Shown here: positions 1-8,410 of the stretch, one piece after another
How positions within the stretch are numbered: position 1 is the first letter of the stretch
Layout: each line of letters begins with the position of its first letter
From: Candidatus Bathyarchaeota archaeon
Lineage (GTDB): Archaea; Thermoproteota; Bathyarchaeia; Bathyarchaeales; Bathycorpusculaceae
Direction: 5' to 3'
Length of the DNA: 61,714 bases
NCBI GenBank assembly: GCA_023488905.1
Contig: JAMDCQ010000008.1
Coordinates: 1 to 61,714, forward strand
Program-made: the position numbers and the translations under genes
The notes under the pieces: model-generated
Seen by the model: only the letters and a program-made list of their open reading frames with translations
What the model was told of the DNA's origin: nothing
The model's database searches: none

Positions 1-195
1 AACGCGTTGGCCGCAGACGTTGTGTACTTCGATTTTTTCTACATCGTTGCCTTGGATGACTGCGCGCAGTATTGCGTTGAGGTCTTTGTAGTAGAGGTCG
101 CATGCGTCGATTTTTACGGTTTTTCCGTCGTGGGTTATGCGTGATTGGTATTTGGGGTCGATTTCTGAGGGGTTACTTCTTGGGGGTACCTGCAT
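1..195 (-). CDS. gltB3: Glutamate synthase GXGXG-domain subunit, partial (3' end off window)
   Basis: The first 65 codons of a minus-strand gene that runs off the left edge. The start is the ATG at 195, four bases after the stop of the FMN-domain subunit. The visible protein begins MQVPPRSNPSEIDPKY and ends in a NVCGQRV-type motif, as in stand-alone archaeal proteins matching the C-terminal GXGXG beta-helix domain of GltB. In GltB this domain is structural and helps hold the ammonia tunnel. As the last visible member of the glt operon it is presumably co-transcribed with the four genes before it. A formylmethanofuran dehydrogenase subunit C-like protein shares this fold, but the operon favours glutamate synthase. 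Confidence 0.8.
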   Translation of the reverse strand, partial: MQVPPRSNPSEIDPKYQSRITHDGKTVKIDACDLYYKDLNAILRAVIQGNDVEKIEVHNVCGQRV

Positions 196-199
196 AGTT

Positions 200-1711
200 T
201 TACGCTCCTGCCATTTTTAAGCCCAAAATTTTGAGCTCTTGATCTGATAAGCCGACGCCGCGCAGTGCCAGTCGGTTCCCTCGGAGACTTTCGATGGCGT
301 TTATACCCATGCCGCCCATCATGTCTTTGATTTCTAAGCTCCAGCTCTGCAGCAAATTAACTAGCCGTTGTGTGGCGATGTCGGGGTTGACACGTTTGCC
401 AATCCAAGGGTCGCTCGTGGTGATGCCCCATGGACATTTGCCAGTGAAGCATCGCTGGCATACTGTACAGCCAATGGCTACCAGCGCCGCAGTACCAATG
501 TAGACTGCATCAGCACCTAAGGCAATGGCTTTGAAGACGTCTGAGGCGCTTCGGAAGCCGCCTGCAGCGACGATGGAGGCTTGGTTGCGTATGCCTTCAT
601 CTCGGAGACGCTGGTCAACCTGTGCCAAGGCGAGTTCGATGGGTATGCCGACGTTGTCTCGGATTACTTTTGGTGCTGCGCCTGTTGCGCCGCGGACGCC
701 GTCCATGGCGACTATGTCTGCGCCTGCGCGGACGATGCCGCTTGCGATGGCTGCTATGTTGTGGACTGCTGCGACTTTGACGGAGACGGGTTTGGTGTAG
801 TTGGTTGCTTCTTTTAGTGCATAGATGAGTTGGCGAAGGTCTTCGATAGAGTAGATGTCATGCTGGGGGTAAGGTGACAGCGCGTCGGAGCCTGTGGGGA
901 TCATTCGGGTTTTAGCAACGGGGTCTGTGACTTTTTCTCCGGGCAAGTGACCGCCGATGCCTGGTTTTGCACCCTGCCCGATTTTGATTTCGACAGCTGC
1001 ACCTGAATCGAGGTAGTTGGGGTGAACTCCGAATCTGCCTGACGCAACCTGCACGATGGTGTGGTCGCCGTACTGGTAGAGGTTCTGGTCGAGTCCGCCT
1101 TCGCCTGTGTTGTAGTAGGTGCCGCATTCTGATGCTGCGCGTGCGAGTGCTGTGTGAACGTTTAGGCTGATGGCGCCGTAGGACATAGCTGAAAACATGA
1201 TGGGTGTGTCGAGGCGTAGTTGCGGGGTGAGTTGGGTTTTGAGTTCGGGTATGCCGTCTTGGTAGTCGATGTCTAGGTGGTCGGGTTTGCTACCGAGGTA
1301 GGTGCGGATTTCCATGGGTTCACGCAGCGGGTCGATGGAGGGGTTGGTGACTTGGCTGGCGTTTAAGAGGATGCGGTCCCAGTAGTTGAAGGCGGGTTTG
1401 TCGTTACCCATGCCTGTGATTTGGACTGCGCCGCTTTCGGAGGCTTTTTTGAGGTCGCGGATGACTTCCACGGTCCAGTTGGCGTTTTCTCGGTTGGCGT
1501 TGGGGTTCTTTTTGACGGTTATGGCGTTGGTTGGGCACATGGTTACGCATCGTTGGCAGTTGACGCAGGTGGAGTCTTTGCTGACTATGGTGTCGGATTC
1601 AGGGTCGTAGCAGTGGGTTTCGTAGGTGCATTGGTTAACGCAGACTTTGCAGCGTATGCACCGTCTTGGGTCACGTTCGACTAGGTATTCGGGGATTACG
1701 TAAGTTTTCAT
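200..1711 (-). CDS. gltB2: Glutamate synthase central/FMN-binding subunit with N-terminal ferredoxin domain
   Basis: A 503-residue protein. The start is the ATG at 1711, which overlaps the upstream stop as TAATG; an in-frame codon further up lies inside the upstream gene and is unlikely. The N-terminus has two 4Fe-4S clusters (CIRCKVCVNQC near residue 18, CVNCQRCVTMC near 50). It is followed by the FMN-binding TIM barrel of glutamate synthase (FSAMSYGAIS, GEGGLDQNLYQYGDH), with the 3Fe-4S motif CTVCQRCFTGKCPWG near the C-terminus. It should make glutamate from 2-oxoglutarate and ammonia delivered by the amidotransferase subunit, with electrons arriving through the ferredoxin domain. This is the usual split archaeal arrangement of the bacterial large subunit. 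Confidence 0.9.
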   Translation of the reverse strand: MKTYVIPEYLVERDPRRCIRCKVCVNQCTYETHCYDPESDTIVSKDSTCVNCQRCVTMCPTNAITVKKNPNANRENANWTVEVIRDLKKASESGAVQITGMGNDKPAFNYWDRILLNASQVTNPSIDPLREPMEIRTYLGSKPDHLDIDYQDGIPELKTQLTPQLRLDTPIMFSAMSYGAISLNVHTALARAASECGTYYNTGEGGLDQNLYQYGDHTIVQVASGRFGVHPNYLDSGAAVEIKIGQGAKPGIGGHLPGEKVTDPVAKTRMIPTGSDALSPYPQHDIYSIEDLRQLIYALKEATNYTKPVSVKVAAVHNIAAIASGIVRAGADIVAMDGVRGATGAAPKVIRDNVGIPIELALAQVDQRLRDEGIRNQASIVAAGGFRSASDVFKAIALGADAVYIGTAALVAIGCTVCQRCFTGKCPWGITTSDPWIGKRVNPDIATQRLVNLLQSWSLEIKDMMGGMGINAIESLRGNRLALRGVGLSDQELKILGLKMAGA

Positions 1712-2823
1712 TACTGTACACCTTTCATGTTTTTGAGTCTGCAAATGACGGGTTCGCCGCCGCGTGGCGCCCAGAACTTGTCTAGTTGAGGTGAGACAAG
1801 CCGCATAGCAGCCTCCTCTGAGGAGATAAACTGGAAGTCGCCTCGGGTACCGGCAACCATGGGTCGCAGTTTGATTCGGTCACCCAACCCAATCATTTCA
1901 CCATGATGAGCAATTACGATACCGAAGGGCCCGTTCATGAGCAAGCTGCCATAGGTCTGGCGAAGTGCACGGAGCAAATCAGCTCGTTTAGGTTCCATCT
2001 GCTCAATTTCCTCCCAAAGAGACGCCGCTAAAACTTGAGCAACCAACTCCACAGGCAGATGCTGCCGCCGCATGAGCAAGTCCACTGCGTATGCGAGGAC
2101 TTCAGTGTCGGTTTGCATGGTGCATTTGTAACCGTACATTTCGAGGTAGCGGCGGTTTATGCCGTAGCTGGAGAGTTCGCCGTTGTGGACGACTGTCCAG
2201 TCTAGGATGTTGAATGGGTGTGCTCCGCCCCACCAGCCGGGGGTGTTGGTTGGGAAACGGCTGTGGCAACTCCAAAGATAGCCCTGATAGTCTTCGAGGC
2301 AGAAGAACTCAGCAACGTCTTCGGGGAAACCGACACCTTTAAAGACGCCCATGTCTTTGCCGCTGCTAAACACGAAGGCTTTGCCTGTTTCTGTGTTTAC
2401 GCGCATGATGGCATCTATGACGTAGTCTTCTTCGGTTTGGTTTTGTGGACGCTTCTTTTTAGGTGAAGCAAAGTAACGCCAAACCACTGGAGGGTCACGC
2501 ACGTTTGCAGGTTTGGTCTGCATTTCTTCGTCGTAGATAATGTCGAATTTGGAAGCAAGGATTCTGTCGGTTTTTTCCTTCGCATCTCTGCTTAGGTACA
2601 TGACGTGGAATGCGTAGTAATCTTTGAATTGGGGGTAGATGCCGTAGACTGCGAAGCCGCCGCCTAAGCCGTTGCCGCGGTCATGCATGTTTGCCATTGC
2701 GCGGACGGGGTCTTTGCTGCCGAAGCGGTCACCGTTAGTGTTCATCATGGCGAATATGCCGCAAGCGGCGAAGTCTTTGTCGTCGCCGTATGGGTTCATT
2801 ATTTTTCTATCGTACATGTCCAT
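1711..2823 (-). CDS. gltB1: Glutamate synthase glutamine amidotransferase (class II) subunit
   Basis: A class II (Ntn-type) glutaminase of about 370 residues, matching the N-terminal domain of GltB. CGIFAMMN marks the catalytic cysteine. It lies about 20 residues inside the ORF, so a short leader must be removed to expose the Cys N-terminus. Other family features are FPTNTPGWWGGAHPF and VVHNGELSSYG. I chose the ATG at 2823, one base after the upstream stop and preceded by GGTG at SD distance. An in-frame ATG at 2838 would overlap the upstream gene and has no SD. The protein releases ammonia from glutamine for the FMN subunit, to which it is coupled by TAATG. Confidence 0.88.
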   Translation of the reverse strand: MDMYDRKIMNPYGDDKDFAACGIFAMMNTNGDRFGSKDPVRAMANMHDRGNGLGGGFAVYGIYPQFKDYYAFHVMYLSRDAKEKTDRILASKFDIIYDEEMQTKPANVRDPPVVWRYFASPKKKRPQNQTEEDYVIDAIMRVNTETGKAFVFSSGKDMGVFKGVGFPEDVAEFFCLEDYQGYLWSCHSRFPTNTPGWWGGAHPFNILDWTVVHNGELSSYGINRRYLEMYGYKCTMQTDTEVLAYAVDLLMRRQHLPVELVAQVLAASLWEEIEQMEPKRADLLRALRQTYGSLLMNGPFGIVIAHHGEMIGLGDRIKLRPMVAGTRGDFQFISSEEAAMRLVSPQLDKFWAPRGGEPVICRLKNMKGVQ

Positions 2824-2824
2824 C

Positions 2825-4105
2825 TTATTGCACCACATTCATTTTTTTCTGTAAACTCGCAGGCAACGTTGCCAAGCAGAAGCTGTCAACGAGCAGTTGG
2901 TCTTTGAATTTCTTTATGTTGATGCCGTTTTTGAGGAGGTAGAATATGACACCTGCCCGCTCGATGCAGTTAACCATCGTCATACCCACGATTACGTTGT
3001 TGCGCAAGACCAGTTTTTTGTAGACTTTACGTTCAAAGTCGCTTTTTACGAGGACTTCAACGGTTGGGTCGTCTTTGGGGTTAGCTAAACCTATGGAAAC
3101 GATGGGTATGCCGAAGTATTTTAGGCTGCTCATGTTTGTCCCGCCTTCGTATGTGGATTTTTGCCCTGCCATGTTGTGACCTGCAACATGCCCTTCCTGC
3201 ATCGCCAAAGGCCAAAGGGGCAACAGGCGGTTTTGGCCTAAAACGAAGTCGTATGCTTCAGCTACATCGCCGCTTGCGTAAACGTCTGGCACGTTGGTTT
3301 GCATCGTGTTGTCCACGATTATGCCTCGGTTGATTTTTATGGCTGCACCGGCTACGAGTTCGGTTCTTGGGATGACACCGATGGCTACGATGACTAAATC
3401 ACATTGGACGGTGTCGCCTTTGGTTAGAATTACTCCGCCGACTGCAGCGTCGTTGTCGTGTTTTCCGATGATTTTCTGCACAGACTGACCTGTGACGATG
3501 TTGACGCCTGCCGCTTTAACGGCGCCTTCAACCATCTCAGAGGCTTGGGGGTCCAAGAGTAAGCTGAGGATTTTGTCCTGCAACTCAACCATAGTAACCT
3601 TTAGGCCACGCTTGGTTAGGGCTTCAGTGACGCTTAAACCGATTAAGCCTGCGCCGATTACGACCGCTGATTTGGCTTTTATGGCGTCGATTTTGGCTGC
3701 TATGCGCTGGGCATCAGTTATGGTGGTGAAGGTGAATACGCCGTCTTTTTCTTGTCCCTCCATCTTGGGAACAAAGGGCTTGCCACCTGTGGCTAAGAGG
3801 AGTTTTTCGTACGGAACCTTTTCGCCGCTTTCCAGTGTTACGGTTTTTTCGGTGAGGTTGAGTGCGGTGGCTTTTTTGCCGGTTATGGCTTCGGCTTTTA
3901 GTTGTTTCCAGAATTCGTCGTCGCGGCACTTCATTTTGTTGAAGTCTGCTTTGCCGCTGACGTAGTCGCTGATCATTGGGCGACTGTACTGTGGGCACGC
4001 TTCATCTGAGATTACTGTGATTGTGCCTGCGGTGTCTATTTCTCGTATGGCTTCAACTGCGCCGATGCCTGCTGCTGAAGCGCCGACTATAACATATTTC
4101 GCCAT
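2825..4105 (-). CDS. FAD-dependent NAD(P)H/ferredoxin oxidoreductase of the glt operon
   Basis: A 426-residue pyridine nucleotide-disulfide oxidoreductase fold. The N-terminal dinucleotide motif is VIVGASAAGIGAVEA (FAD) and a second is VVIGAGLIGLSVTEA near residue 145 (NAD(P)). The FAD-closing motif is VYASGDVAEA. The C-terminal dimerisation region carries the unusual C-tail LLVDSFCLATLPAS. It resembles NADH oxidase/rubredoxin reductase relatives rather than bacterial GltD, so it is a functional stand-in. It lies between a polyferredoxin and the split GltB genes, all nearly abutting, and probably moves electrons between NAD(P)H or ferredoxin and the synthase. The electron donor is not readable from sequence. 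Confidence 0.8.
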   Translation of the reverse strand: MAKYVIVGASAAGIGAVEAIREIDTAGTITVISDEACPQYSRPMISDYVSGKADFNKMKCRDDEFWKQLKAEAITGKKATALNLTEKTVTLESGEKVPYEKLLLATGGKPFVPKMEGQEKDGVFTFTTITDAQRIAAKIDAIKAKSAVVIGAGLIGLSVTEALTKRGLKVTMVELQDKILSLLLDPQASEMVEGAVKAAGVNIVTGQSVQKIIGKHDNDAAVGGVILTKGDTVQCDLVIVAIGVIPRTELVAGAAIKINRGIIVDNTMQTNVPDVYASGDVAEAYDFVLGQNRLLPLWPLAMQEGHVAGHNMAGQKSTYEGGTNMSSLKYFGIPIVSIGLANPKDDPTVEVLVKSDFERKVYKKLVLRNNVIVGMTMVNCIERAGVIFYLLKNGINIKKFKDQLLVDSFCLATLPASLQKKMNVVQ

Positions 4106-4549
4106 TTAGGATCGTACCTCTTTGAATTCTAAAGCTTGGTTTGGACAGTTCGCTACGCATGCTGGTTCTTTGAGGCCTTGGCAGAGGTCGCATTTGGCGA
4201 TGACTTTGTTTTCTTTGTCCATCTTTATGGCGCCGTATGGGCAGACCATGATGCAGGTCCAACAGCCCATGCATTTGTCTTTGTTGTGTTTGACTTCGCC
4301 TGTTTTTGGGTCTTTGGTCATGGCGCCTGTTAGGCATGCGACTACGCAGGGCGCGTCTTCGCAGTGGCGGCATTGGATGGCGAAGGAGACGGGTTTTTGG
4401 ATTTCGCGGGTTACTCTGCTTATGGGTTTGGGGCGTTCGCTGTTGTAGGCTTTGATTATGTCTTTTGTTTTTGAGTGTGCGACGGTGCAGTGGACTTCGC
4501 AGAGTCCGCAGCCCATGCAGGCTTCTTGTTTAGCAACTATTTTTTTCAT
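4106..4549 (-). CDS. Polyferredoxin (four 4Fe-4S, HycB/CooF-like)
   Basis: A 147-residue iron-sulfur protein, first gene of the glt operon. Cysteine groups are CMGCGLCEVHC, CRHCEDAPCVVAC, CMGCWTCIMVCP and CDLCQGLKEPACVANCP, the four-cluster pattern of electron-transfer subunits such as HycB/CooF. The start is the ATG at 4549, preceded by GGTGG six bases upstream; a longer in-frame ORF to 4585 lacks support. Its stop directly abuts the oxidoreductase ATG. It likely carries electrons into the flavoprotein/glutamate synthase complex. Assignment to a specific complex is inferred from position only. Confidence 0.85.
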   Translation of the reverse strand: MKKIVAKQEACMGCGLCEVHCTVAHSKTKDIIKAYNSERPKPISRVTREIQKPVSFAIQCRHCEDAPCVVACLTGAMTKDPKTGEVKHNKDKCMGCWTCIMVCPYGAIKMDKENKVIAKCDLCQGLKEPACVANCPNQALEFKEVRS

Positions 4550-4822
4550 GTTAATTCCACCTTTGTACGCCCTTAGCGTGGGCATGTAAGCATTAAAATG
4601 TGGAGATCTACATCTCTTGTACAGATAACACCTTTACTTTTAGCTGATTGTTCATTTTTTTGGATTGTTACTTTACAGGTGTTTAACGGCAATGGTGTAC
4701 CTCCTTTTTTGGAGCGTGTTCACCCAAGATGCATGTAATCTATATAACTTTGTTGAAAATCATTTATATGAAAGTTCAACAACTATGTTATCTAAACGAA
4801 ACATATATCAAAGTGATGACGG
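4550..4822. promoter_or_regulatory. Divergent promoter region between glt operon and PhoU-like gene
   Basis: A 273 bp AT-rich gap between divergently transcribed genes. On the plus side, TATA-like runs ctatataac near 4740 and tttatatg near 4764 could drive the PhoU-like gene. The minus-strand promoter of the glt operon must lie near 4560-4680, where AT-rich stretches occur. No clear palindrome was found. Confidence 0.4.
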
Positions 4823-5926
4823 ATGGCAGAAAAAGACCTGGGATATAGACGAGTCCAATGCACAGGCAGAGGCTCCTACATCATATCCCTCCCCAAAGAA
4901 TGGGTCGAAGACATAGGACTAAACCGGGGCAGCGAAATCGCCTTCAACATACAACCCGACAGCACCCTCACGCTTGTACCCCGCAAAATAGCCGAGAAAG
5001 AAGGCAAAAACGACGCAGCAAAACCCAAAGAATACTACATAAACGTTGACCCCAAAGAAGCCCCCGAAGCCGCCCTACGCATGATACGGGCACTCTACGC
5101 CATTGGCGCCGACATCATCCGCATACACTTCAAAAACATAAAAGACGCTCCAAAATACAAAGTTGAAACAAAAAACTTTGTACGCGACACCTTCTTAGGC
5201 GCAGAAATCATAGACGAAACCCCGGACGAAATTACACTGCAAATTCTCATAAAACACAGCGAATTCGGTATCGAAAAAGCGGTCCGCCGCATGGCCATCG
5301 TGGCGCTTGCAGCTAACCGAGACGCCATAGCCTACCTCACCGACCGCAGCGACACCCTGTTTGAAAGCGTCCTCAATGCACGCAACGACGTAAACCGACT
5401 CGGACTCTACATCGTCCGCCAACTCAAATACGGCATAGAACGCAACTTATACCGTGAACTCGGCTTCCGAACCCCCAAAGAGTTTCTGCTCTACCGCATA
5501 GCTGTCAACGACATCGAGAACATCGGCGAAAACGCTCTTAACATAGTTAACAGCATCGGCTCATTCCAGAAATTAATCGACGACGAAACCCTCTTCTTAA
5601 AAGACCCCATCGACGAAGAAACATACACGCAACTGACCAGCTATTACACTCAAGCGCAACAACTCTACGAGGATGCAGTTAAAGCAGTGTTTAAGCGTGA
5701 CTACAAAGACGCTGAGAAGCTAATTTCAAAGCGCGAATCGCTGTTTGCCTTGGAGAACGAGTTAATTATGCTGATTTCAAGCAAGAAGATGGATCCTAAT
5801 GTGACGGCGATTTTGCGTTTAATCTTTGACAGCACACGCCGCATCGTTGACTACAGCCGCAATATGGCAGACCTCACATTAAACCGCACCGTGGAAGAAC
5901 TCTGCTCAACATTAACATACAAGTAA
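4823..5926 (+). CDS. PhoU-like regulator with N-terminal AbrB/SpoVT domain
   Basis: A 367-residue cytoplasmic protein. The first 50 residues (RGSYIISLPKEWVEDIGL, then SEIAFNIQPDSTLTLVPRK) match the swapped-hairpin AbrB/SpoVT fold found at the N-terminus of archaeal PhoU homologs. The rest is helical with two PhoU-type repeats (RRMAIVALAANRDAIAYL; ISKRESLFALENELIMLI). In archaea this architecture is usually linked to phosphate uptake control, but no pst genes are in this window. It is divergent from the glt operon, so a link to nitrogen genes is possible but unproven. The ATG at 4823 immediately precedes the conserved domain. Confidence 0.8.
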   Translation: MAEKDLGYRRVQCTGRGSYIISLPKEWVEDIGLNRGSEIAFNIQPDSTLTLVPRKIAEKEGKNDAAKPKEYYINVDPKEAPEAALRMIRALYAIGADIIRIHFKNIKDAPKYKVETKNFVRDTFLGAEIIDETPDEITLQILIKHSEFGIEKAVRRMAIVALAANRDAIAYLTDRSDTLFESVLNARNDVNRLGLYIVRQLKYGIERNLYRELGFRTPKEFLLYRIAVNDIENIGENALNIVNSIGSFQKLIDDETLFLKDPIDEETYTQLTSYYTQAQQLYEDAVKAVFKRDYKDAEKLISKRESLFALENELIMLISSKKMDPNVTAILRLIFDSTRRIVDYSRNMADLTLNRTVEELCSTLTYK

Positions 5927-5939
5927 GTAATTAGAAGGA

Positions 5940-6017
5940 TGGTGCTCCGGCCGGGATTCGGACCCGGGTCCGCGACTCGAGAGGCCGCTATACTTGACCG
6001 GACTATACTACCGGAGC
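5940..6017 (-). tRNA. tRNA-Glu (anticodon CTC), CCA encoded
   Basis: On the minus strand the acceptor is GCTCCGG paired with CCGGAGC, the anticodon arm is GCGGC-CTCTCGA-GTCGC with anticodon CTC, and the T arm is CCGGG-TTCGAAT-CCCGG. Discriminator A is followed by a genomic CCA (5940-5942). No intron is seen. It lies 13 bases after the PhoU-like stop, on the opposite strand. Confidence 0.93.
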
Positions 6018-6136
6018 GCAACTTTTAGCGTACATACACATTTCTCCTCTATTAATTTACCTTCCCCTCAAAACCCCTTTGACATATGACAACCTGACAA
6101 CAGTTCACTTGGGAGCGGGCAAGGTAATGCTTGCAA

Positions 6137-6400
6137 TTATCAGTAGATCAAGTTTTGTTCTGCGTTCTTTATGTGGGTGTTTTGGTTTACGGCACACCAC
6201 ATGTCTGCTTGAGGATGGCTTTGCTTTTTGGATTCGGCTTGTGTTTCCACGTCTGTTTCGGTGTGGGCTGTTCGATTTCCACCACAAGAACAACATACCT
6301 CCATATTGAAACCCCCGCCATGTGAATGTGAAACCATGTGTCGACCCCTTTTTTTCTGCCACAAGAACCAAACAAACCTCTTTTTTTGACCTACTGATAA
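6137..6400 (-). mobile_element. MITE-like inverted-repeat element, copy 1 (264 bp)
   Basis: Bounded by 15-base terminal inverted repeats: TTATCAGTAGATCAA at 6137-6151 and TTGACCTACTGATAA at 6386-6400, 14 of 15 positions complementary. The interior is homologous to a second copy at 43964-44245 in opposite orientation. This includes a block of 44 identical bases (6167-6210) that folds into a hairpin (ATGTGGGTGT against ACACCACAT). A minus-strand ORF (6140-6364) encodes a cysteine-rich peptide with HSHGGGFNM and CCSCGG, colinear with the ORF of copy 2. Its 5' part is frameshifted relative to copy 2, so this copy may be decayed. No transposase is present, so any movement would need enzyme from elsewhere. 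Confidence 0.7.
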
Positions 6401-6436
6401 ATAAGGAGAGGGGAGTTTGGCAAGAGCAACAAGAAT
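6396..6436 (+). repeat. Promoter-like intergenic repeat, member A
   Basis: GATAAATAAGGAGAGGGGAG followed by GCAAGAGCAACAA. It matches the dispersed pattern of an A/T-rich box, a G-rich tract and a (CTG)AGAGCAACAA segment about 20-25 bases downstream seen at nine or more other intergenic sites here. It abuts the outer end of the MITE-like element, as does the related motif at the second copy. Confidence 0.5.
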
Positions 6437-6503
6437 GAAGAATTGGCTTTAAAATCTAACAGGAAAAGAATTAAAAAACAAAAAGAAAAGTTATGGAGGA
6501 AGT

Positions 6504-8153
6504 TTATTCTTCGCCCATGCCGCCCGGCATTCCGCCTGAGCCACCTGGACCGCCTTTGGGTGATTTGGCTGTGATAACGTCGTCGATGCGTAGGATGAGT
6601 GCTGCGGATTCTGAGGCTGATTTGATGGCTTGCTCTTTAACCATGATTGGTTCGATGACGCCGTTTGCGATGCTGTCTTGGAGTTTGCCTGTGAATACGT
6701 TGATGCCCATGAATTTGCCTTCTGCTTTGTCGTGGGCGCTGCGCAACTCGACGAGGATGTCTATGGGTTCGAGGCCTGCGTTTTCTGCGAGTGAACGTGG
6801 GATGACTTCGACTGCGTCTGCAAATGCTTCAACTGCAAGTTGTTCGCGTCCGCCGACTTTGGTTGCGTATTTGCGGAGTTCCTTTGCCATTTCGATTTCG
6901 ATTGCGCCGCCGCCTGGAACGATCTTGTTGTTTTCTATGACATCTGAGACGACGGATAGTGAGTCAATCATGGCGCGTTCTGCTTCGTCAACCATACGTT
7001 CTAAGCCAGCGCGGATAAGGATTGCGACGCTGTGGGGATCTTTGCATTTCTCGACGAATATCATTTTGTCGTCGCCGATTTTGCGTTCTTCAACGTGCCC
7101 TGCTAAGCCAAGATCTGCTTTCTTGAGGTCATCGAGGTCGCTGACGATTCTGCCGCCTGTGGCGCGTGCAAGTTTTTCCATGTCAGATTCTTTCACGCGA
7201 CGTGCTGCCATAATGCCTTCTTTTGCCAAGAAGTGCTGAACCATGTCGTCAATGCCTTTTTGGCAGAATACTATGTCTGCACCGGAAGCTTTGACTTTGG
7301 TAACCATGTTTTGCATCATGTCGGTTTCTTGGTCAAGGAACGCTTTCATTTGTGAGGGGTCTTTTATGCGGATTTCCGCGGTGATTTCGGTTTTCTCGAT
7401 TTCAAGAGCTGAGTCAAGCAACGCGACTTTTGCGTTCTCTTTGACTTTTAGCATGCCTGGGTTGACGACTTCTTTGTCTATGATTACGCCTCTGATTAAT
7501 TCGGTTTCTAGGAGGCTTTTGCCTGTTTTCTTGATAAGCTGGATGTTGTCTATATCGGCGATGGTTTTATCTCCGCGTTGTTCAGCGATCTGTTTGACTG
7601 CGTCGATGCTGATTTCTGCCAGGTGGTCTTTTGCGGAACCAAGTGATTTGCTACTCATGGAAGTTAATGCAACTTTTAAGAGAGTTTTGCGGTCATTGGT
7701 GTCCAGTGGCACTGCGGTTTTGTTGATGACTTCGATGGCTTTTTGGCTTGCTTTTCGGTAACCGCTCACAAGGATTGTTGGGTGAATGTTTTGGTCGAGG
7801 AGTTCCTCAGCTTTTTTAAGAAGTTCACTTGCTAATACGACTGCGCTGGTTGTTCCGTCGCCGACCATGTCGTCTTGGGTTTTAGCGATTTCAACCATCA
7901 TCTTTGCTGCTGGATGTTCAACGTCGATTTCTTTGAGGATGGCTGCGCCGTCGTTGGTTATGGTTATGTCTCCGAGGCCGTCGATGAGCATTTTATCCAT
8001 GCCTCGTGGGCCTAGGGTGGTTTTTAGAACTTCACCGATTACTCGGGCTGCCATAATGTTGTTTCGTTGGGCTTCTTTACCTCTGCTTCGGGTTGTTCCT
8101 TCTTTGAGGATGAGGACTGGCTGTCCTGAACCTGTTGTTGTTAAATACGCCAT
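6504..8153 (-). CDS. thsA: Thermosome subunit (group II chaperonin)
   Basis: A 549-residue archaeal group II chaperonin of typical length. ATP-site motifs are LGPRGMDKML, the catalytic-loop GDGTTSAVVLA, and NDGAAILKEID. The C-terminus ends in the flexible glycine/methionine-rich tail GGPGGSGGMPGGMGEE that lines the folding cavity. It forms double-ring oligomers that fold cytosolic proteins using ATP. It is a single-gene unit with its own TATA box; only one subunit gene is visible, so whether the ring is homo- or hetero-oligomeric cannot be told. The start is the ATG at 8153 within MAYLTTTGSGQPVLIL. Confidence 0.96.
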   Translation of the reverse strand: MAYLTTTGSGQPVLILKEGTTRSRGKEAQRNNIMAARVIGEVLKTTLGPRGMDKMLIDGLGDITITNDGAAILKEIDVEHPAAKMMVEIAKTQDDMVGDGTTSAVVLASELLKKAEELLDQNIHPTILVSGYRKASQKAIEVINKTAVPLDTNDRKTLLKVALTSMSSKSLGSAKDHLAEISIDAVKQIAEQRGDKTIADIDNIQLIKKTGKSLLETELIRGVIIDKEVVNPGMLKVKENAKVALLDSALEIEKTEITAEIRIKDPSQMKAFLDQETDMMQNMVTKVKASGADIVFCQKGIDDMVQHFLAKEGIMAARRVKESDMEKLARATGGRIVSDLDDLKKADLGLAGHVEERKIGDDKMIFVEKCKDPHSVAILIRAGLERMVDEAERAMIDSLSVVSDVIENNKIVPGGGAIEIEMAKELRKYATKVGGREQLAVEAFADAVEVIPRSLAENAGLEPIDILVELRSAHDKAEGKFMGINVFTGKLQDSIANGVIEPIMVKEQAIKSASESAALILRIDDVITAKSPKGGPGGSGGMPGGMGEE

Positions 8154-8213
8154 ACTATTATCCCTACTTTAGTAGAATTTTGTTTGATTCGGATTATTGC
8201 AAAAAGTAAACGC

Positions 8214-8222
8214 AAATATAAA
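8214..8222 (-). promoter_or_regulatory. TATA box of the thermosome gene
   Basis: TTTATATTT on the minus strand, preceded by a purine-rich stretch (TTAAAG) that could serve as BRE. It lies about 65 bases upstream of the ATG, leaving a leader of about 35-40 bases. Confidence 0.6.
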
Positions 8223-8364
8223 CTTTAAGGCGTCCAAAGTGTTTGTCGGGTTACAGACTGCTAATAATTGGCATGTTTCTGGTTCGGTTCTTTAGGGGGC
8301 TGTCTATGACGCCGGACAATGAGGGGGCAAGCAAAAAAGCGAGAAGAGCAGCTTTGTAAACGAA

Positions 8365-8374
8365 CATTTTTATC
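8365..8374 (+). promoter_or_regulatory. TATA/BRE of the mevalonate kinase operon
   Basis: CGAACA (BRE-like) followed by TTTTTAT, about 40 bases upstream of the mevalonate kinase ATG. The expected start would be near 8395, just before the GGTG ribosome site. Confidence 0.5.
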
Positions 8375-8410
8375 CCAACTCCACAATAGCATCCAGTCAA
8401 GGTGTAACAT

